From: Bactrocera neohumeralis
Lineage: Eukaryota; Arthropoda; Insecta; Diptera; Tephritidae
Direction: 5' to 3'
DNA: 64,000 bases
Assembly (NCBI RefSeq): GCF_024586455.1
Contig: NC_065921.1
Location: 73,365,865 to 73,429,864 of the forward strand
Shown here: piece by piece, positions 35,650-48,689 of the stretch
How positions within the stretch are numbered: the stretch's first letter is position 1
Layout of the letters: the number at the start of each line of letters is the position of its first letter
Translations under genes and position numbers: made by a program
The notes under the pieces: generated by a model
Databases searched by the model: none
What the model saw: the letters and a program-made list of their open reading frames with translations, nothing else
What the model was told of the DNA's origin: nothing

Positions 35650-36950
35650 AGAATCGGGTTTCTAATTTATTATTATTTAATTTAAAATTTTGTATTAATT
35701 TTTATTTGTTTAGTATTATTTTATTAATATTTCGGGTTTCGAATTATTTATTATTAAATTTTTTTCAATATTTTTATATCTCTTTTTATTAAAATTGTTT
35801 TTTTTTTTGATTTTTTGTTTTTTCTACATTTTTTAAATAATTTCTTTTATTAAATTTTTTAGTTTTATTTAAACTATTATTTTTATTTTTATTCATATTT
35901 TGTATGATTTTCTTATGCACATTTTTATTTTATATTTATTTTATTTTATTTTTACCTTTTTAGTATTATTTCATTAATAATTCGGGCTTCCAATTACTTA
36001 TTATTAAATTTTTATTAATAATTTTTAAATTTTATTTTTGAGCAATATTTTAGTAATTTTTTTTTGTACTTTTGATATTTAATTTTGTATACATCTCTAA
36101 AATTTATTTATGTGATTAATTTTTTTTTATTTAAATTATGTTATTATTTTTTTAGTATTATTTAAACTTTTACTTTTATTAATTTTTTTATGTGTTTTTT
36201 TATTCAAATTTTTATATTATATTTATTTTATTTTTAACTTTTTAGTATTATTTATTATTTTTGTATTTTTATTCAAACTTTTTTATATTATATTTATTTT
36301 ATTTTTACCTCTTTAGTATTATTTATTATTTTTAGTATATTTTCGTATTTCGGGCTTCCAATTACTTATTATTAAATTTTTATATTTTTATTATTATTTT
36401 TTTTTACTTTTATTAATTTTTTTTATTAATATTTTTATATTATATTTCTTTTAATTTTTATTAAAATTCGGGCTTCCAATTACTTATTATTAAATTTTTA
36501 TATTTTTTTACTTTTGATATTTTTTAATTTTTTTATATATTTTGTATACATCTTCTAAAATTTATTTATTTGATTAATTTTTTTTATTTAAATTATCTTA
36601 TTACTTTGTTTAGTATTATTTACACTTTTACTTTTCTTCATATTTTTTATGAATTTTTTTATTCACATCTTTCATTATTTTAATTTAGTTATTTTGCTTT
36701 TTTTTATCAAAAATTATTTATTAAATTTTTGTAATTTTTATTATTCTTTATTGTTTTTTAGTTGTATTTTTTAAATGTTTATTTTTTTTATTAATTTTTT
36801 TACTGGTTTTTATTACTAATATTTTTTTAATTTATAGATTCTTTCTCATTTTACAAATTTTATTTTTATTAAATAGCATATTTTTATTTTATTTTCATTG
36901 CATTCATTTGATTTAAAATTTTTTTAAATGATTTGTTTTTGGAAAAGATG
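35650..36950. repeat. T-rich degenerate array marked by a TTCGGGCTTCCAATTACTTA motif
   Basis: The motif followed by TTATTAAATTTTTAT recurs near 35978, 36352 and 36467, with diverged copies (CGGGTTTCTAATTTATTATT, CGGGTTTCGAATTATTTATT) near 35654 and 35733. Between copies is T-rich filler with repeated TTTAGTATTATTT. Non-coding. Confidence 0.65.
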
Positions 36951-38605
36951 GCTATGTACGATTTGAGAAAATTTGAAGCCAAAGCAAATCTTCACATATG
37001 TACTTTTCTCTTATTTTCAGCGCAGCACCACCACCTTAAAACACATATTTCGAGCTACCAAGGAATGTATTATATTTTCAATTAAGCGAACCTTGATTGG
37101 AGCCCACCTAAGTACCATAGTGTACTAAATATAGACATATACATACATGTATGCCATTACGCTGGCGCACAAGTACCACTGCTGGCTATAAGTCCAGTAA
37201 TTGATATGTTTTCACGTGAAGAAATCAAATACACAAACAAAGCTTATGCAAACTTCTACATATGCACACATACATATGTATTTAGTTAATTGTATTTATA
37301 TTTATATGTATGTATGAAGAAGAGCTACTGAACAGAAATATGTATGTTGGGTATCGCAAATTTACCCAAATAATCTCATGTAGATTTATGAAAATAAATA
37401 TAATTGCTAGTTAATTTTCATTTTCAGGGAAGCGGCACGCTTTCGTAGACGCAAGAAATTATATAAAACTGACAGTGTTGGATTACGAATTTAATTAAAT
37501 CGGATTTTATGTAACAAGCAAGGATATGCGTTGTGAAGTGAAGATGCGTTTCTAGGAATTAATTTATTTGTGGATTGTTTGGCAATTTTGTTAAAATAAT
37601 ATATACATACATATATGTACATATATGCATGTACATTGTATGGGAATTTGTGAGAAGTAAATACAGTGTTGTGAAGTTTACAATGGGCTTTTTATTTTTT
37701 TTTTTATTTTTTATTCGTTAATGTTTAATGTTTAATTTTTATTTTTTTTTTATTTTCAGTTTAATTTTAATTTTTTTAACTTTTTTTTTTTTGTTTTTAA
37801 TTTTTAAATTTTTTATTTTTATTTTTATTTTTTTATTTTTATTTTTATTTTTTGTTTTATTTTTATATTTTTTAAATTTATTTTCTCCTTTTTGTTGTTA
37901 AGCGCTGACCTTTTCGTGTTATTGAAAGCAATTGATTGATTAGCCATTAAATAACTTAATTAGCACTTATAATAGTCTGAATAATTACTGATACTCTGTT
38001 CGTATTTATGAGTACCGCATTGTGATATTTCACTGGTATTGAGAATTGTATTAAAAAAATCATTCGCAGCGAAAGCAAAAGAAAATATAATGCTAAAGGT
38101 TTGGCTAGGTTTCATAAAAAAATTAGAATAAAATTTAAATATAGATTTTTACACAACAAATTAAAAAATAAAATAAAATTAGAATACAATTTTTATATAA
38201 AATTAATATTTAAAAAATTATCTATCAAATTTATTATAAAATGATTATTTAAAAAATTTCACTAAAATTTATGTATAAAATTATTATTAAATAAATTGAC
38301 AACTATAACTGAAACTAATTTGAATTTTTTGTTAAAAAAAAAATAATATTTATATATAAAATTATTAAAAAAAAAATTTCATTAAAATGTATATGAGTAA
38401 TTTTTATTAAAAAAAATTTAAATAATATTCATACAGCAATACATGCCAGTCTCCATGGCGTATGAGTGATCTGTAGTAGAGTAATGACAAGCAACTAAGC
38501 CTGTTAAAAAAAAAGCATGAGGGAGTAAGGTGAGCACGCTAAATAAAGGCAAACACATTTTTTTTTAATTTTTTAAATATATATAAATATATATATGTAT
38601 GTATA
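36951..38605. other. EcR intron, nothing recognised apart from T-rich runs
   Basis: A moderately AT-rich part (36950-37680) is followed by T-rich and A-rich low-complexity stretches. No gene or element. Confidence 0.4.
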
Positions 38606-38609
38606 TAAT

Positions 38610-38910
38610 AAAATTTTCAAATAAGTGGAGTTTCTAATGCAAAGTAAGTCTAAAAAATCACGTCTAACCACGAGTGAGGTGAATAAAAAATTATATGGTG
38701 AAAAAATTTTAATGTGACAGTTGACTAAACGACTTTTTATTTAAATTTCTAAACACTTATCGCAGAAAATATCTATAACTCAGAAGCAAATAGAATCTCT
38801 AATGCAAAATAAGACTAAAAAGTACGTATAACCACGAGTGAGGTGAATAAATGATGGTATGGTGAAAAAATTTTAATGCGACAGTTATCTGAACTATAAC
38901 TTGATATTTA
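38610..38910. repeat. Two-copy tandem repeat, ~164-bp period
   Basis: TCTAATGCAAA(G/A)TAAG followed by TAACCACGAGTGAGGTGAAT and GGTGAAAAAATTTTAATG occurs twice, with the second motif at about 38665 and 38829. The copies are well conserved, so the duplication is fairly recent. Non-coding. Confidence 0.75.
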
Positions 38911-39780
38911 GATTTCTAAAAGACCATTACTTTAAATACCTAGAAATCTAAAGTAAATATGCTATCATATACTCGTCATCAACTCAGGTACCTTCACTGA
39001 ATATTTTCCCCAAGTACCATTATATGTATTTGCCACACTTAACGCTAAAATATTGAAATATATTTTAAGCGGCAATGCATTTTCATAAATTTTCTACTTT
39101 TGATGGACATTTTGCCGGCAAAAGACGGACGCAATATACAACTGACAGAGGCGGCATGAGAAATAATATGAAAATCGACTGCATGAATAAAATCAAGTCA
39201 AATCAAACATTAACAGGCATAGGGGGAAATTATAGTATATATGTATGTATGTATATACAGAGAATTACACTGAATTGAATAAATCTATATGTACTGAAAC
39301 ATTTACAAAGTCAAAATGACAAATGTCGTAAAATATAACGACTTGCCAACAGACCGTCAGTCAAGCACACCGCCAGTCATCGCGTGCAACCAATGGTGGC
39401 AGGCAAATGCAGCTTCAACAACACAGGCCAAAAAGCTAAAACCTGAAAGGCAGCGCAGCAAATCACTGCAACAAGCAAGTGAGCTGACAGCAACTGCATT
39501 AAAACAAACACAACAACAACAATGATAGCAATCAAAAGGTATGCTATTGTGAGAAGAGCGCCGATTTACAGGTTTTTCTGGCGAAACTTTTCCCTGCAGA
39601 AACTGCAAACAGCCGGCAACTTTCAGTGCTCGTTATTGCAATTGGCAGTGAAATTGATATAAGCAAGCAATAACAACAATAAAAACAAATACAAATGCAT
39701 TAATGCATAAATTGCAGGCAAGTGTTTAAATACAAGGCAATTTTTTTTTTAAATGTAAAAGAAAAAATTATAATAACAAA

Positions 39781-40555
39781 AACAAGAAAAAACATTATTG
39801 TCGGCTACATCGTAGCATTTCTTATAGCATAAATGATTATAGAAAGATATTTAGCCTGATTTATTTCGTTCAGTTTGTATGGCAGCTATATGCTATAGTG
39901 GTACGATCTGAATGATATGTTCGGAGATTATAACGTTGCTTAGGACAATAATCCACGTAAAGTTATGTGAAGATGCCTTGTCAAATAAAAAAGTTTTCCA
40001 TATAAGAACTTTAATTTCGTTCAGTTTGTATGGCAGCTATATGCTATAGTAGTCCGATTTAAACAATTCCTTTGGAGATGGTAACTCTGCCTTAGATAAT
40101 AATATATGTAAAATTTTGTGAGTATATTTTGTCAAATAAAAAAGTTTTCCATACAAGAACTTCAATTTTAGCAATCAGTTTGTAAGGCAGCTATATGCTA
40201 TAGTAGCCTAATTTAAACAATTTCTCCACAGATTAAAGCGTTGTTTTGGACAATAAATATATGCCAAATTTCGTGAAGATATCTCGTCAAATGAAAAAGT
40301 TTTCATACAAGAGCTTTACTTTGAACGTTCAGTTTGTATGAGAGCTGTATGCTATAGTGGTTTGATCTGAACAATTCTTTTGGAGATGATAACGCTGCCT
40401 TAGGTAATAATATATGTAAAATTTCGTGAGTCTATTTTGTCAAATAAAAAAGTTTTCCATACAAGGATTTTTATTTAAGCGATAAATTTGTACGACAGCT
40501 AATGCTTTAGCGAACCGATCTGAACACTTTATTCGAAGTTTGTAGCAGTTTTTTC
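39781..40555 (+). mobile_element. 154-bp-unit element (mini-me relative), 3' end missing
   Basis: It begins AACAAGAAAAAACATT and contains five tandem units headed by GTTTGTATGGCAGCTATATG, near 39868, 40020, 40178, 40328 and 40482; the last is degraded. The (GACG)n, core and CTGTTCAGGGTATA end seen in the 9.8-kb copy are absent. Confidence 0.7.
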
Positions 40556-41523
40556 TTGGTTTCCTCTAGATACATTTGAAGCCATACCATTTTCACGCAG
40601 TCACTTTAAGCGCTAAGTGGTTGCAATAAGGTTTTCCTACCATTACTATCATGTAAACTGCATATATCACACACTCAAAAGTGAAGGCAAAAAATCCAGT
40701 AAAAACGACCGCACAAATCCTAGACACTTGCTACTTAGTACGTCTAAGTAACCACAGACATGCTGGAAGTCTTAAGAATGGCACACTAGAAATGCAAAAG
40801 AAGTATGAGTACATGCAAAACACACATATATAGTGTGTATATCACATATACATATGTACATACGAGTACACTTACAAAAGTTAGTTTAAATAGTCACGTT
40901 TCGTCGCCTATGAGTGCAATTTCCGACAAGTACCGAGCGTTATACAGCAAAAACAAATCCAAAACCTTATAATACACACTAACAACAACAATGAATTTAG
41001 CAACAATAGCAATAAAGCTAGCAAAGACGCGCCAAAGTATGTGGAAGAATACATTAAATAGAAGTGGCAACTAGCAAGCACAAAAGCAAAACAAAAGTTC
41101 GGTACTAAGTACACAACTAGACACAGTTACATTTTTTTTAATACATATGTATGCATTTTTTGTATGCTTGCATGTATCTATGTGTGCTTCATATGAAGTT
41201 GCAGTGTGTGGTAAAAAGTTTCGAGGAATTAGCCAACAAAAAGTAGCTGCACAGCAGTATATGTGTGCGAGAAGAATAATGGCGGGCATAAATAAGAGCA
41301 GACATATTAGTAACAAGTTGGTGACAGTGACTGCATAACAATGAACCATGCAAAAAGTCCAAAACAGTTATGCATTACTTGATTAGTGTGTTTTGATGCA
41401 ACAGCAGGCTGGCGATACCCAGTGAACCGTTTGATATGCTATTGCAAGGCAACTTTCTCAAATCACCGTGGGTGATCCACAGCAAAAATAGAAAAAACAG
41501 CCGATAGAAATAACAACAATAAG
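40556..41523. other. EcR intron, nothing recognised
   Basis: Less AT-rich than the surrounding arrays, with CAA-rich patches (40980-41060). Possible regulatory DNA, but no supporting motif. Confidence 0.35.
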
Positions 41524-41721
41524 CAGTGGCGGATTCACGAGGGGTTTTGGGGGTTAAATTTTTTTCTGTAGAAGCGTCCAGAAATAAAATCTGGATAGGG
41601 CACTGAGTTTGCTTCGACTCGTTTGCGTGGTGCTGTTACCTGGGTTCTGTGCTGTCGGTCAAATTTTTTTTCTATAGAATAAAAATCCCACCCACCCAAG
41701 GAAATTCTGTATCCGCCACTG
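41524..41721. mobile_element. 198-bp hAT-like MITE
   Basis: The ends are CAGTGGCGGATTC at the left and GTATCCGCCACTG at the right, inverted, typical of hAT elements (CAGTGG...CCACTG). The interior has no open frame and carries two runs of T after GGGTTAAA/GGTCAAA. An 8-bp target duplication is not evident. Confidence 0.6.
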
Positions 41722-42640
41722 CACTTTACCTATAACTGGTTTTCTCGTACTTTTTGCAATATATTGCAGACATAGTTAACAGTATTTTAAAAATCTAGTC
41801 AGTTACTTTCGGTAGACTCCAACGTACTCTGCCGAAAACTGGTTCTGAAGCAAACTTTTCTTTATTTGAAAAGCTTTCCAAGGATATAGAAATCAAGTAA
41901 TATAGCTTTAGCCTTACTGTTCCCACGTCAATCGAGTTTTCGTAACCGGAACGTCCAGGTTTTTTATACCGCCAGCATTCCACGAAAGCTTTTAAGAATA
42001 TTTTCTGCCTCTACAGCAGCAACAGTTATTATTATCACGTTCTAAAAATTTTATTATAAATAAAAATATTTTTCAAATTAAATTTTTTAATTTTTTTTTT
42101 CAATTTATTTAAAATTTTTTTGAAATGTAAAATAAATTTTTCTTCAGACTGTATACACGATTTGTTATTTTTAAATTTTTTTTTTAAATTTTTTTTTTTA
42201 ATTTTTTTTAATTTTTTTTTAATTTTTTTTTAATTTTTTTTAAATTTTTTTTAAATTTTCTTTTTAAATTTTTTTTTTCAAACTTTTTTTAGCAACAGTT
42301 ATTATTATAATGCTCTAAAAATTATAAATAAATTTTTTTTAAATTTAATCTTTAATTCAATTTTTTTCAAATTTTCTTTTAAATTTTTTTTCAAGTTTTT
42401 TTTAATATTTTTTTTAATTTAAAAAAAAAAATTTATTTTTTTCAAACTTTTTTCTGCCACAGTTATTATTATTATGCTCTAAAAATTATAAATAATATTT
42501 TTTATTTTATTTATATGTATATTTTTAAAAAATATTTTTCAAATTTAAAATTTTTTTTTTAATTTTTTTAAATTTTTTTTAATATTTTTTTTTAATTTTT
42601 TCCAATTTTTTTCCAAAATTCGGCTTTTTTGTTTACGAAA
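41722..42640. repeat. T-rich low-complexity tract with repeated blocks
   Basis: From 42010 the sequence is dominated by AATTTTTTTTTAAATTTT runs. The block CAGTTATTATTATnATGCTCTAAAAATTATAAAT recurs near 42018, 42295 and 42460 with small changes. Before this, 41722-42010 is ordinary intron sequence with no identified content. Confidence 0.5.
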
Positions 42641-42889
42641 TAACAAACTTCGGTTTTGAGTAACATATTCAGCTTAAAAAAATCTAATTTATTGATTAGA
42701 AATAACGTGATTTAATTTTTTCAACTGTTAAGGGGCACACTTAGTGTGAAAATAAAAAAATAAAAATATTTTTTCGATATTTCTACAGTTTATACCTTTA
42801 AAAATAAGGAACTAAAATTATCAATCGATATCTCGCAAAGTTTTTGAGTTACCGCTGTTAGTTAGTAGAAAATTAATTAGGATATTGAA

Positions 42890-43127
42890 AATATGAAAAA
42901 CAAGAAAAACCGTGGAGAAAACGACGTGTGCAAAATTTTGGATCGATATCTCAAAAGCTGAGGAACTCTTCGTGTATATACAGGCATACATACCGACAAG
43001 TGACAGACGGACATGACTAAATCGACTCAGCTCGTTATGCTGATCAATTGTAGACATGTTTTACGTTTCCTTTTAGGTATAACAAACTTCGTGGCTAACT
43101 TAATATACTCTGTTCAGGGTATAAATA
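42890..43127 (+). mobile_element. 3' end of a mini-me-like element
   Basis: AACAAGAAAAACCGTGGAG is followed by CGATATCTCAAAAGCTGAGG, a short ACAGACGGAC run, the core CTAAATCGACTCAGCTCGTT, and an end TATACTCTGTTCAGGGTATA. All of the 154-bp units are missing. A similar 5' stub may precede it at 42640-42850. Confidence 0.6.
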
Positions 43128-45650
43128 TTTCTGACTGTAACTTCAAAATATATTATATAACCGTATGCAGACATAATCACAGCAGATATTATGCTTATGA
43201 CTTATATGTACTTATATAATATTACAAGCATGTGTGTACAATATATTATGAAACAGACTTTAACAGCATATGTAAGTAGCTGCATGTAAATAAATAAAGA
43301 AAAAAATTAAACAAAAAACAAAAAAAAAATTAACAAGAGAAACTAAAAAGAAAAGTAAAGCCAAATGCTAAGAACAGACTAACTGCACTACAACAACAAA
43401 AACAATGCACAACACAAGCGAACACAAACCCACTAGAATCTTCAACTGATACCAACAAACCGAACACCACGCCACACCAACTACTTTTCACGTGCATTAA
43501 GCACCTTCATCCCTCTCTTATGCGCCAAGCCGTCCCACTGTTTGAAGGGCCTTCTCTACTAAGCAGCGGCGCCTCCAACATAACTATTAACAAGTGCAAT
43601 AACAAATATGAGCACACAGAAATATATGTACATATGTATGTATATACATAACAACAACAACACTTACAAATTGTGTATTTACAAGCAACAACCAAATGAC
43701 GTTGTTGACAACAGCTGAGAAGTGAAGTAAAGCAAAGCAGAGCGCAGCGATGAAAATGAATGTGAAATGAATACCAAATAAATCGCTAACAAGAACAATA
43801 AAAACAAACAAAAAAGCAAAAAGAAATATACACACAATAAAAAAGTAAAGTGCAACAAAGCAACACACACAAACCAAGCAAACAAAAACAACTAAAACAT
43901 TACAAAAATAAAGCAAGTTGGAAAATCCAGTGGCAGCTGCGGCCAACTGCCAGCACGAACAACATCAGCCGCCTATCCGTTGCATGCCACACTATGACGC
44001 ACAAACGACAACAACAAGGCAGCAGCACGAGTAGGTGCATATACATTTATATAGGTAAGTAATAGTTAACAGCAACGGCCTACCACAATCTAGTTTGCCC
44101 ACAAACCAGCCTGCCATCGATCAGCCGCTGCCACCACACACCACCAGCGCTGGAGGCGCACAAACCGCCCACCGTACGAACCAGTCGTTCAACATAGAGT
44201 TCATTGTGTTATTGTGCCTTTGCGCCGGAGCCTTGTGCAGCCGCGCTAGTGGAATGCTATTGAAGCGTACAAACATATATATATGTATATATACATATAT
44301 TCGGTATATACACAATGTGTGTTGTATATTTGTGGCATGTTTAACACTACATACCCACATAATCCGTGAGCGTTACAAAAATTCAAATAAATAGCGCAAA
44401 AGTTGTAAAGAAAAACCAGCCCAACGGCAGTGAACAAGCCTAGTGCTGGTGCTGGTGCTGAAGATGGGCGGCGGTGGCACGGTGGCGCGCTGCAATGCGA
44501 CAAGCTTATTGTGGCATGTAATGTTGCAAGTGCTGAATCGGTAGCAGTCATAGTGACGGCAATGGCAGCAACAGCAACAAAAATAACAGCAACGACAAAA
44601 ATGAAAATTAAAACAACAACAAAAAGTGCAAAAACAACAACAACAAAAATGTCAGCGAACACAAAAATAATAACAACAAAAACAATAGGAACAAAACCAA
44701 CAACAATAATAAAAACAACAACAGCAATAAAACCAACAACAACAATACAAACAGCAACAACAACAAATATCCACGCTATTGTAGCAATGGCAGTGGCACT
44801 GGGTTTGGCTTTGGCACTGGCACTGGCACTGGCAGTGGCAGTCAGTATGCCAACGACACACAATGAAGGCAAGCCAGCTACTAGCTTACATACAGACACA
44901 TATAAATATGCATGCAACACACTTACATGCATATGCAACTACTTATTTACATACTTAAGTGTGTATGCAGCGTCGCAGCAGTGCAGTAGTGCAGCATTTG
45001 CTGTTGTTGTAAAGTATGTATGTATGGTATGTATGACTTTGGTGCACTCTGTTGTCTAGGCTTTTGAAAAGACCTGCCATTTTTTTCTATTAACAAATAT
45101 TATATGCACATGCCAACAGACAGCCGCGTTGTTGCCACAAACAAAGACTGGAACGACTTTTCAACATGTGCACTCAACAACAAGCACACGGAGGAAATTT
45201 ATGTATGTTATGTATGTGTTTGTAGGCAGCTAGGTATCTTCTGGCACTACTCCCTCACTGATTTGCTTTACTCGCGCCCACCCCACTGCCTTTCATTTTA
45301 TATATAAGCATTTGGTGGCAACTCACAACAGACAGGCGCATGGTGCAACATCAATGTTGCAAGGCAATGTGTAGGCCGTTGATGGTAAGAAAAGTGGGGT
45401 AACACTGCAGTGTGCCGTGGCGAGCATGTAGAAAGCTGGGAAACACCGTCACTTTGGTAGGTTGCCTCTTGAAGGTATAGCTTTGTGGCAGTGGCACAGT
45501 GTGAATTTATATAAACCTATATTCATATATATATTGTAGGTATAACTATTATATACATATATTCATTATGTGCAGGTATTTTATAGGTATATTATTTTAT
45601 AGGTATATTATAATGATCATGAAACATTTTATTTATTTTAATATTGTTAG
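43128..45650. other. EcR intron, CAA-rich island, no gene called
   Basis: Purine/CAA-rich on the plus strand (43300-44100, 44570-44760), with hexanucleotide GGCACT repeats at about 44795-44840 and TATG runs near 43630 and 44275. Long open frames on both strands here (up to 230 codons) are translations of these simple repeats (poly-Thr, poly-Val/Cys) and have no domain. Possibly regulatory DNA. Confidence 0.45.
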
Positions 45651-45850
45651 GTTAGAGTTTTGGTTAAACTTTTGTTTGAACTTTTGCTTTAGCTTTTGGT
45701 TACACATTTGCTTAGACATTTGGTTCGACTTTTGGTTAAACTTTTGGTAAATTCTTTGGTTAAATTTTTGGTTAAACTTTTGGTTAAATTTTTGGTTAAA
45801 TTTTTGATAAAATTTTTGGTTAAATTTTTGGTCAAGCTTTTGGTTAGACT
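45651..45850. repeat. 12-bp minisatellite (GGTTAAACTTTT)
   Basis: About 16 imperfect copies of GGTTAAA(C/T)TTTT lie in tandem, most regular at 45725-45800. Because 12 is a multiple of 3, all three frames stay open in part; the resulting Phe-Trp-Leu-Asn repeats are not a gene. Confidence 0.8.
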
Positions 45851-46285
45851 GTGACTTTTGCTATAGTATTGATTTTTATTTTGAAAGCCATTAATTATGA
45901 CTGGTTGAGGTTGAAAATTATTTTCACATATTCATTCCACAAAACAGAATTTATGCAAACAAGCCAAATAAAGGAACAATATAACTATTTTTCATTATTC
46001 GTGAGCTGGATTCTGCACTATCAAATTAAGAGCGCTTAAATTCTGAGTCAGAAAAAAATATAATTTATTTCTTTTAGTTCTCAATATACTTTATATCAGT
46101 TCAATTGTGCACAGTTTCCAACAAAATTTGGCTTACAAAGAGGAGAAAGAAGTGTTGGATAATGTGTCTCCAAAACATAAAATAATTAGGTATCTACTAT
46201 TTATAAGTGCTGTCAGTGCTAGATTTTTGTTAGGCCAATCGTTTTGATAAGCATTAGCAGAGGCAAGACACATACAATATATGTA
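45851..46285. other. EcR intron, nothing recognised
   Basis: AT-rich unique-looking sequence without a motif or open frame I can support. Confidence 0.35.
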
Positions 46286-46925
46286 TTAGGTTGGAGCAAC
46301 AAATTTTTTTTAGTATACATAAGGTCAAAATATCGTCCGAAATGGTAAAAAAATGTGATAAGTTTTGAGCTCTTAATATTAATATTAACAGGCAACGATT
46401 TACGATTTTTTATTACACATTTAAATAAGCCAAATATATTTTTTTTACATTGTATGCATTTCTAACGCCTTTTTATAAATTATTGAAAACACTAAAAATA
46501 AAAATATTATGAAAAAAATTTAAAATTTAAAATAAAATAAATTATGTTCCACCCTAATGTATGTAGGTGCATATTTATTAAAAAAAAAACTACGAAATAT
46601 TAAAAAAAAATTAAAATTAAAAATAAATTTAAAAATAAATTTTTTTCTCCCAGCTTTACATACATATGTATGAATGTGCATATATGTATATATATATACG
46701 TATATATATGTATATATATTTTTTTTAAATAGGAATTATAAAAAAAAATAAAATTAAAAAAAAAATTAAATCAAAAAAAATATTTTTTCCACCCTAATGT
46801 ATATGTATATGTGCATATATATTTATAGAAACTAGTAATTATTTTCGTTATTTAGCTTGGATTTTTAATGCATTTTTACAAATTATTGTAAAAAAAAATT
46901 TGTTTACATTTTTGGGTCACCCTAA
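46286..46925. mobile_element. Cluster of CCACCCTAA-ended MITE copies
   Basis: The first copy, 46286-46557, runs from TTAGGTTGGAGCAACAAATT to ATGTTCCACCCTAA. Two more right ends follow, TTTTCCACCCTAA (to 46797) and GGGTCACCCTAA (to 46925). Each is followed by TATG microsatellite. The ends are related to those of the elements at 9478-11245. No coding capacity. Confidence 0.5.
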
Positions 46926-48685
46926 TATACACATATACATTGTATATTTCCAGAAAATGCTGGCCTATCTTCTGTCACATCACACTCACCTAGTACGATT
47001 TCGCACAACTACATTCATAGACACTGCACGCCCACCAACTGATTTTCTTCTTAACCCCCATCTTTACACGAAGCGAAGCTGGCGCCGAGCGCACAACGCA
47101 ATGTTGCATTTTCATTATGAGCTTTTTTATGATTTACACAACAAAAAGGAAAACCAAAATAATAAAAAAAAGAGTATGAATGCATGCGAAAAGTGAGAAT
47201 GGGGTGCAAAAAATGTAATATGCAAGTTGTTGTAATTTACATACAGGCTTTGGCTATAATGGTTGTTGTCATACACAACACTTGTCGCACGCGCGGTTGT
47301 TATACACACGAGGATGTGTGTATGTATGGATTTATGTAAGTTTGTAAGCTACGCGTAAGCTGTAAATCCGCAAACCTGACAATGTTGCCTGGACAGATTT
47401 AAAATTATTTTTACACAATTCTGCTGAGGGGCTTGTATTTTTATTTTATTTTATTATTATGTGGATTTCAATTATGTTTCATTTCGTTTTTTCGCCACGA
47501 GCAGCGAATGTCATTAAGGAACTTTTACTATTTGTATGAGAAATGTATTTTTAAATTAATTGCAATGATAGTTTACAGCTTACTTTTTTAATACTAAACG
47601 CAGGCTTAAAGTCTTTTTGGACCAAACACTATGCAACACACTCAAATATGTCTATAGAGCAAGTAGATAGTTTATTTTATATTTTATATACATATGTATA
47701 TAAGAGTATGTGTATTTGCAGCTGTATGTCCGGAACCAATATAGTTTATATATTACAAAAAAAAAACTACATATTTGCTTTTGACCTCTCATGTCCGCTT
47801 ATCCATCCGGCGTTGTGTACTTTAGCCGCCAACAAGCCAATTTTCGCGCTGTTTACTTTCACCCACGTCCGGTTTGGTCTGTTTGCCCAGCGCCGTAAAC
47901 GCTTTTTGTGCGCTTTATTCGCTAATTTGCCAACTTTAAATTGCTTTTCGTCCAACCGCTGGCCGGCTGATATCGCTTCAGCTCATCGATTGATGTTTAA
48001 TTTGTTGCAGGCGACTTAATTTTTACGCCATTTGGCCGAACTGCTGCATTGCCGCCAATAGCTGCTATCTCTCTATGCCGCTTCGTTTTGTTGTAACTTG
48101 CTCGTGCTTGTTGACTTTGCGTTTCGCCTGCTGTCGCGCATGTTTGACCAGCGTTTGTTGGTAATTGCAATCTTGTTTAAATTTACTTTCCACGTTTGAT
48201 TTTCAATGACTCAGGCACACTCATCTACAGACATGTATGTATGTATATGCCATATTTGTATATGTGTGCTTATATGTACGACAAATCAATCGGCTTTAAT
48301 TCTCTTTGTTCAAGTGTAGATATGTATGCCGCTTTTGCATAGGTAATTTCATTTAAATTGAGCAGTGCACGAAGTGATGGAAGGCATTTTTTTGTGATTT
48401 GATTTTTCAAGCCGCATACATACATATGTATACATACATATGTATAGTATGTGTGGGTAAAGACAGGTTAAATGTCACTTTAGCTAACTTTATCTGCTAT
48501 AACTTTGCTTTATATATAATTTTTGTCCATCAAATGCACCCAAATTTTAGAAACTTTTTTGAAATTAATGCATTTTTTATTCTGATAATCTTTAATAAAA
48601 AATAATTTTTTGTTAGGTCAAAAAAAAATTTACATAACAACATAGGCTTATATTTTTTTAATTAAAAAATTTTTTTTTAATAAAA
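46926..48685. other. EcR intron, less AT-rich island, no gene
   Basis: The stretch 47770-48200 is the least AT-rich part. Its plus-strand frame (47648-48019) has no domain and no splice context. TATG microsatellites lie at 48233-48260 and 48410-48450. A candidate enhancer region only by composition. Confidence 0.35.
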
Positions 48686-48689
48686 ATAT

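Noticed and set aside
44246..45059. Long overlapping open frames on both strands (209 and 230 codons)
   Set aside because: They translate CAA/GTT and GGCACT simple repeats into poly-Thr or Val/Cys-rich sequence, with no domain, splice sites or start context.
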